The notes beneath the pieces are model-generated. The model was not told the origin of the DNA and made no database searches. It saw nothing but the letters and a program-made list of their open reading frames with translations. The position numbers and the translations under genes are program-made. Below are positions 58,065 through 64,000 of a stretch of 64,000 nt of DNA, in pieces. The stretch's first letter is position 1. Each line of letters opens with the position of its first letter. Origin of the DNA: Heterostelium album PN500 (Eukaryota > Evosea > Eumycetozoa > Acytosteliales > Acytosteliaceae); NCBI RefSeq assembly GCF_000004825.1, contig NW_008805092.1:372001-436000 (forward strand). The letters are read 5' to 3'.

Positions 58065-58670
58065 TTAATCTTGGCTGCATTTTGGGACAAAATAATAACT
58101 AAAATTAAATGCAATCAAAAAAAACACTCTTGCAATTATTTATTCGATCACAAATACACGAAAGTTCTTGACAACCAAATTTTTTGAATCAAAAAAATAT
58201 ACGTTTATTATAAAGATTGATAAAAAAGTTATAAAATTAATTATGTGAAATAGAAGAAAATAATCAAAAATGTTAAAAAAAAATAATAATAAAAAAAATA
58301 AAAAATGAATTAAAAAAATAGTGAAAAGCAAATAGCAATACAAAAAATAATAAGAAAAAATAAATAAAATATAAAATAATAATAAATAATAAATAAATAA
58401 AAAAGTCAAAAAAAATAATAAAATAAAAATTGTAAAAAAAAATAATTTTCAAAATATATTTCAAAATTATGACGCAATATTCATTTACCATTTTTTGTGT
58501 GGCAGGTCTCTCTTCAAAATTTATAGTTGGTTGTTGACAATTTAACATAAGTTTTTCATTTTTGTGTGTGGGTAAAAAAAATAAACTTTTTTAAAAAAAA
58601 GAAAGTTGTGCACGTTTTCTTTTTTTTTTTGTTGTATTTATCTTATCACATAAATATATTTATAAATATT
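58065..58670. other. Low-complexity A-rich stretch
   Basis: A-rich sequence of AAT/AAAAAT type across 58160-58440, which translates only into Phe/Ile/Tyr low-complexity peptides on the minus strand. No gene is supported. Confidence 0.7.
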
Positions 58671-59149
58671 ATGCAAATGAGCTTACAAGTTGAAACTAGT
58701 AAACATACTTCTGAAAGCATTGAAGATCTTAAAAGAAAGAATAATCTGGGCTCTTCCAAAATGTTTATCTTGTGATCATCAAATCGACCACTCGGTGAAA
58801 TTGATCATTGGAATAGGTGTGTAAATGCTTCTCGAAATGTAATTTCAAATTTTGGCAATGAATTTAAGTCAAAGATAGACGAGTGTTATAAGCAAATCCA
58901 GGATATTCCAATTCAATTTTCCCAAAGATCAAATCTGCTTCTTTATCTGATCACATGGAGTACTCTGATAAGATTCTTAAAAAAAGAAAAAAAGATGAAC
59001 AAAGATTTAAAAAGGGGCAAGATTTTTCTAAACCTTCTAAAGAGTTAGTAACTCTTCAGAAGAAATGCGATAAAGATGGTGGATTTAATAAAGAAAAATA
59101 CATTAAAGATAAAGAAGAGGATAAGAAAATAAAAAAAAGTAAAGAATAA
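58671..59149 (+). pseudogene. Broken unrecognised gene
   Basis: Coding-like sequence runs for about 480 bp on the plus strand but passes through three frames. Pieces include VETSKHTSESIEDLKRK, then DHWNRCVNASRNVISNFG with FKSKIDECYKQIQDIPIQ, and finally a Lys-rich part (DKILKKRKKDEQRFKKG, KDKEEDKKIKKSKE) ending at 59149. About two breaks separate the pieces. I do not recognise the family; it may be a host gene or part of a mobile element. It sits between other broken genes in a decayed stretch. Confidence 0.4.
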
Positions 59150-59360
59150 TAATCGAGAATGTATTCGTTACAATGAAGAAGTGGAGAATACTATCAGATA
59201 TTATAGTTCTTAAAAAAGGCCAAATACATCAAAAGGAAATTAGTCACAAATTGTGGAAGGTTATTGCAATATTTAACTAATATATACCATAACTTTGGAA
59301 GAAGTGTTGAATTCTTTAGTACAACAGGATGTAATAATAATAAATAAATAAAATTATAAC

Positions 59361-59450
59361 ACTTTTTCATATTAATATTTGAATTTGATCAAAAATTAGT
59401 AAAAATAGCTGATTTTAACCACTTTTTTCGAAATATTAATATGAAAAAGT
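59361..59450. repeat. Perfect 20-bp inverted repeat (hairpin or miniature-element candidate)
   Basis: ACTTTTTCATATTAATATTT at 59361-59380 has an exact reverse complement at 59431-59450, with a 50-base spacer. No target-site duplication is evident on the flanks. It lies about 50 bp from the truncated 3' end of methyltransferase copy 3. Confidence 0.8.
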
Positions 59451-59500
59451 TTAATTGTCAAAAAAAAAGTTTTCTTACAAAAAAAAAAAACACAAAAAAG

Positions 59501-60556
59501 TTTGGCCCACTCCAAATTAGTATGTATATCGTGAGTCGAAGACCAGAAATGGATTTCGAAGGTGAGCATCTTGACTTTCTTGAGAATACCACTTTCAATC
59601 CACTGCTTAAGAATTGGCCACTCATTTCCTTCGATATCCATCTTTAAAAAGTCCAAATATTCAACTTTGAATCTCTTCATGAGAGTTTCTAAAGTGTATA
59701 CTTCCCAGACTTGCTTTTTGCTTCCTTTGTACTCCTTTCCTTCAAAATCATTAGTATCTTTATCAGCAATACCTATTTTCCATAAATTATTTAAATCAAT
59801 CACTTCTCTTTTTGACTCTCCATCGACATTGAAGGATCAAAACTTTGGTGCTATATTAAATATTAAATTATTAAAAACAAATATAAATTAACAAATTAGT
59901 AATCTATTAGAATAGAAATATAGAATAAAAAAACTTACCAACTTTACTGTCAAGCTTTATCAATTCATCATCAAAAGTAAAATCATATGCAATTCCAAAT
60001 GAGAATACTTGACATTGATTTGATCGGTTGACATGCCACTTGTCAGAATCTTGACAAATCTTCCACGATCCTTCACCTTTAACATTCTTCTTTTAAATTC
60101 TGTTCTATTCCAAGATTGCCAATGTGATTCTTACAAAGTACTCGGAGGTGATTCTGTCAACGGTGTTCCAGGTGAAGGATCGTGGAAGATTTGTCAAGAT
60201 TCAGACAAGTGGCATGTTAGCCAATCAAATCAATGTAAAGAGATCCTACTTCTGCACTTTATTACTCGGTATTCTTGATTATACAATTTATCCTTCATCA
60301 CTTGGACAAAAGCATTACTTAGAGTTGTATTGGAGTTGATATTTATTTGACTTTTGTTGGTATCTTTAATATCTTTTATATGTTTGGTCAAGACACTGAC
60401 TTTATGTTTCAATGAAACTTGTTCAGACCTAATTTTATCTATACAATATATTAAATTTATATTGGAATTATTATTAGATAAATATATATAGAGAAGTACT
60501 TGTGATGGTTAATAATATAACAATAAAAAATACAATTAAGTAATTTTTTTATACAT
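59501..60556 (-). pseudogene. METTL24/FkbM-like methyltransferase copy 3, rearranged and truncated
   Basis: Minus strand. The N-terminal part (about 60556-60241) matches the intact gene, including LYNQEY and the membrane-anchor region, with breaks. Then 60084-60236 reads in the opposite direction: the plus strand gives LLLNSVLFQDCQCDSYKVLGG and GEGSWKICQDSDKWHV. After that (60077-59935) the minus strand resumes GEGSWKICQDSDKWHVNRSN through FDDELIKL to the exon end. The second exon (from about 59850) keeps WKIGIADKDTNDFEGKEY and KMDIEGNEWPIL. It is cut at 59501, right after LEWAK, losing the last ~37 residues. With frame breaks, an inverted segment and a missing end, it cannot encode the enzyme. 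Confidence 0.82.
60012..60236. repeat. 66-bp inverted repeat inside methyltransferase copy 3
   Basis: Arms 60012-60077 and 60171-60236 are reverse complements with four mismatches in 66 (about 94%). The spacer of 93 bases, 60078-60170, holds the flipped upstream part of the same exon. Both arms code for GEGSWKICQDSDKWHV in opposite directions. Confidence 0.85.
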
Positions 60557-61714
60557 TTTTTAAAATATTAAAATATATTAAATTATTAAATAAATAGGTA
60601 TATTTGAATAAAATGAAATAATAGAAATAAATATTGATAAAGATATAAGTATTTATTTTAAAAAGATAAAAATAGGAAATAAATATTTTTTTAGAAATAA
60701 TTTTTTAAAAATTGGAATTAATAAATTATTTAATGTCTTACAAATATGAAGATTTGAAAACATAATAAATTATTTTATTTATTTTTTTTAATTAATCACT
60801 TCATTACCATCGGTGTTCAAAAGAATAACACCTAAGTATAAGAGTCTTGGAAAAGAAAGTCTTATATTTTGGTGATATACAGGGAACTCAATACGTCGTA
60901 ATTGATGTAACCAGAGAAATTCAATTGATTGCTAAAACAAAACTACTTTTTTCATATTAAAAAAAGAGACCAATGTTCAAAACTTGTGGAAGATATGTTT
61001 ATACTATGTTGTTTCTTAAAATAAAAAAATTCAAAGATTCAAATTGCAATGTTGACAGATCTAATTAAAAAATGAATTTGCAAACAATCATTGTTCAGAC
61101 GAATTCAAGATCCAACAGCATCAAAATTTTATTTTTTTTAAATTATAGATGGTAAATGGTGATTTTTATAATAAAATTTCCTTTACAGACCGGTTGAATT
61201 TCTACGGTTGAAAAACCAGACACAAAATTTTTTTTGGTTTTCAAATAAACATCAAAGATGTGACCTTCCAAAACTATCATTTCCCAAAAAAATCGGGAAC
61301 AAAACTGATCTAAAAAAAAATGAGACTACGTATGTCCCTGGACAAATCTAAAAATTAAAAAAAAACAACAATGTTTATATTAAATTGATGACACTAATCA
61401 TTCTTATCATTTGCTCTGTGATTGGTTTATTGATTCCAAAGATACTAATAATATTTAATATCTGTTTTTTGATTATTTTTTTGTTTTTTTTTTACAAAAA
61501 AAAAGCGTGGAGGTTTTTTTTTGTTGGAGAAAAAAAACATGAAATCTTTGATTGATTTTTTACTTACTTTTAATTTTTTTCTCAAATAAACGAAAAGTAT
61601 GTACATTCTATATGATTGATGGACATATTATTATAATTATTGGTTTATAAATATAAATTAACATGAATAAATAATTAAATAAAGAAAAAGACTATTATTT
61701 ATCTTTTAGATAAT
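60557..61714. other. Intergenic region, 1.2 kb
   Basis: AT-rich spacer without supported genes. Patches at 60800-60920 and 61060-61330 are less AT-rich than the rest but carry stops in all frames; they may be decayed sequence. Confidence 0.5.
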
Positions 61715-61873
61715 ATGATATTTAGATCGATTTTCAAAAGATTCTCAACGGAAAGTGAGGAAACAGATAAAAAATCAAATGCAACAAGAAATATTCTATG
61801 GTTCTCTGTAGTGTCTGCTTCTAGCTTTTTAATCTATATGTATTTCACAAAGAGAAGATTGTTGTTGAAATAA
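61715..61873 (+). CDS. 52-residue single-span membrane protein, probably mitochondrial
   Basis: ATG at 61715 to TAA at 61871-61873. The N-terminus MIFRSIFKRFSTES is basic and amphipathic, like a mitochondrial presequence with an RFS cleavage-like motif. One transmembrane segment (ILWFSVVSASSFLIYMYF) and a basic end (TKRRLLLK) follow. The composition is clearly protein-like amid AT-rich noncoding DNA, and codons match the neighbours. Small single-span proteins of this layout are common accessory subunits of respiratory or assembly complexes. I cannot name the family. Confidence 0.55.
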   Translation: MIFRSIFKRFSTESEETDKKSNATRNILWFSVVSASSFLIYMYFTKRRLLLK

Positions 61874-62370
61874 ATATAAGAAGAGAATATAATTTATTAC
61901 CAAAAGATTAGAATCAACCAACCCTTAGCCAACCAATCAACCAAAAAAACCAACTACAACCTACCTATAACAAAATAGAGAATAAGAAAGAACCAGAGAA
62001 CAAAACACTAAACCCTCAATAGCGCATAAACAGACAACATATCATTGCAAAAAAAAAAGATAGATGCAGGTCTTTTGTAAATCATATATGTAGTAGTCTT
62101 TACATTTAAATTCACCTTATATAATATTATATAATATAATAATAAGTTGTATATTATAAATAAACTAAATATTGTAGGTTTGTTTATTCATATATTCATT
62201 TAATAAATAGATAAAATATAAATTATAATCATTTTTATTTTGATAGTTTTTTTTTCTTTTTGTTTTTTGTTATAGTTAACTATACAACCAAATCTATAGT
62301 TACTAATAATGATGATAATAATAGTAATTGTTGTTGTTGTTGTTGTTGTTTGTTGTTGTTTGTTGTTATC
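61874..62370. other. Convergent 3' regions
   Basis: AT-rich spacer between the small membrane protein and the minus-strand Ser/Thr-rich gene. It contains (TATAA)n-like sequence near 62120-62155 and a GTTGTT run at 62330-62365. No gene is seen. Confidence 0.6.
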
Positions 62371-63648
62371 TTAATTGGATATCGAAATTTTTGGTGGTGT
62401 TGGTGGTCTTGGTTTTAATGAGACATTGGTGCTTGAAGGAGTTGCAATGGAGGCAGATGCCGATGCAGTCGATAGACTAAGTGAAAGAGGCAATGGTGTG
62501 AGTGCTACACGCTTGTTGTATCCATGTTTGATGAGTGGCGAATCTACAATGTCCGAGGGATAGTTGAATTGACTGCTACTGCTGGTGGTAGATGATGACT
62601 TTACAATACGTTTGGCACCTGGTGATAGTGGTGGTTTAGAAAGTGTTGTATTTGATTGTGTTGTCGGTTGTTGTTGGTGTTGTACTAGTGGATGTTGTCT
62701 TGGTGGTGTTGGTGGTCTTGCTTTCAGCGCAATAGAAGTTGTAGTATTATTCAAGCTAGAACTGCTTGTGCTTGTGCTTGTTGTTGATGTTGTTGTCTCT
62801 TTGAATTTCGGTGGTTTACTACTGCTTACAACCTTCTTTTCTTCAATGTTGGTTTTAGCGTGACTCGCTGATGACGAAGAAGATGAACTCGAGTTTGAAG
62901 ATAGCCTTCTCTTGATATTGGTAAGTGTTAGACCCAACGATGGTTTGGAGTGTGGTGATGTTTGTGGTTTACTACTAGATGTCTGTGATTTCATGATTGG
63001 CGATGTAATATTTGGTGTATTGGTAGGTGGTGATTCCTTCTTGGCAAGATGACTAAGTGTAGGTCGATAGAGTGATGAGGACGACGACGACGACGATGTT
63101 GTAGTAGTTGTTGTTCTTACTGTGCTGCTGTTGCTGTTACTGCTACTGTTGTTAGTTGTTGATTTAGAGTTAGAGTTGGAAGAAATCGATGGAGAACTAG
63201 TGGATTTCGATATGATGCTGGTGGATGTGATGCTTGGTGTTGTTGGTGTTGATGGTTTCGGTGGTATTGGTACAATGGGACTGATGTGTGCGAGTGTAAT
63301 CGGTGATTTGTTCGATAGATTGTTTGATTGATTCGATACTTCGTTGAGTGGTGTATTTACTAGTTGCTGTTGCTTCTTTAGAAGACTGCTACTGCTGCTG
63401 CTGTTGGTTGGTGTCTTATGCATTGATTTCGTTGGTATCTTTGAGGGTGTGAGTGCAAGCAGCGATGACGGTGTCGATGGTTTTCTGACGGTTGTTGAAC
63501 TGGCAGCGGTAGTTGGAATGACACGCTTTATTGGCTGTTGCTTCTGACCGTTGATCCATCCTCTCGGTGCAATCAACGACGAGGAGTGTTTGAGTTGTGA
63601 GGTTGTTGGTGGTTGAAGAATCTGCTTGGAAGGTGATAATACCACCGA

Positions 63649-63683
<35 letters not shown>

Positions 63684-64000
63684 ATGTTGATGCGTGTTGA
63701 ATGTTGAGTTTCGACGATGATAACGATGCAGAAACAGATGGCAAGTCAATGGCATCGAGCATCTTGATGGGAGAAGGTGGCTTGGCAATCTCTAGAGATG
63801 GCTCTTCACAATTGATTTCATGAACCACCAGTTCACTGATGATCTGTTTCCACTTTTCAAAACATCGCTCCATCTTGGTTTGCAGTGCTTTCATATTGGC
63901 CGGACAGTAGTGAGCGTGGATGTCGAGACCGGTCTCCAAGAGATTTCGTTGCTGCAGTAGAATACTCTTGAGACTGTGGAGCAGCTGAAGATGTCCGCTG
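62371..64000 (-). CDS. Ser/Thr-rich protein with PxxP motifs (5' part outside the window)
   Basis: The frame is open from the right edge of the window (64000) to the stop at 62371, so at least 540 residues belong to this exon. The visible N-terminal part is helical (LQLLHSLKSILLQQRNLL, MKALQTKMERCFEKWKQII). The rest is disordered and rich in Ser, Thr and Pro. Two near-identical proline motifs, KARPPTPPR and, at the very end, KPRPPTPPK, look like SH3-domain ligands. Many SP/TP sites could be phosphorylated by proline-directed kinases. No catalytic domain is visible. It may be a cytoskeletal or signalling scaffold whose folded domains lie upstream. No family assigned. Confidence 0.7.

Noticed and set aside
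58140-58548. Phe/Ile/Tyr-rich minus-strand frames
   Set aside because: They are translations of an A-rich low-complexity tract without protein-like composition.

Overview
This is nuclear DNA from a dictyostelid social amoeba (the Dictyostelium group). The sequence is strongly AT-rich. Coding regions carry long Asn, Gln, Ser and Asp tracts. Introns are short (mostly 60-150 bp), very AT-rich, and bounded by GTAAGT/GTATGT and (T/A)AG. Clade-typical families are present: F-box/FNIP-repeat proteins, a microbial-type terpene synthase and ankyrin proteins of the NRTEGC type. I cannot name the species from sequence alone.

Layout. 0-4 kb: the tail of one FNIP gene, a complete F-box/FNIP gene and a terpene synthase. 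5-20 kb: a dense housekeeping block with a BAG6-like ubiquitin-domain chaperone, TIM44, a divergent H2A.Z-type histone, an acetyl-CoA acetyltransferase, a PUS1-type tRNA pseudouridine synthase with a degraded PUS-like fragment lying head-to-head beside it, cytosolic PheRS alpha and an endosulfine. 20.3-23.9 kb is almost empty. 24-41 kb: a secreted GMC oxidoreductase, an unrecognised gene interrupted by one stop, COMMD1, squalene synthase, a secreted Cys-rich protein, an ankyrin protein, an METTL24/FkbM-like methyltransferase, an F-box/WD40 protein and an organellar RsuA-type pseudouridine synthase. 40.9-43.3 kb: a CPSF6 (CFIm68)-like factor. 43.3-50.2 kb: a 6.8-kb stretch with no convincing gene, exceptional for this lineage. 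50.2-54.5 kb: a Fray/OSR1-type STE20 kinase with charged and RS-like tails, and a divergent 14-3-3. 54.5-61.7 kb: a gene graveyard holding two broken copies of the 35.8-kb methyltransferase, one with an internal flip, and two unidentified gene fragments. 61.7-64 kb: a tiny membrane protein and the 3' part of a Ser/Thr-rich gene that runs off the window.

Functional links. Acetyl-CoA acetyltransferase and squalene synthase both belong to the acetyl-CoA to sterol route, and the terpene synthase draws on the same prenyl-diphosphate pool; they are scattered, not clustered. TIM44, the RsuA enzyme and the small 61.7-kb protein look mitochondrial. The METTL24-like family (one intact, two broken copies within 25 kb) is the clearest recent local expansion. 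I found no CRISPR array, complete transposon or viral element. All splice sites were read by eye from reading-frame continuity and GT/AG context.
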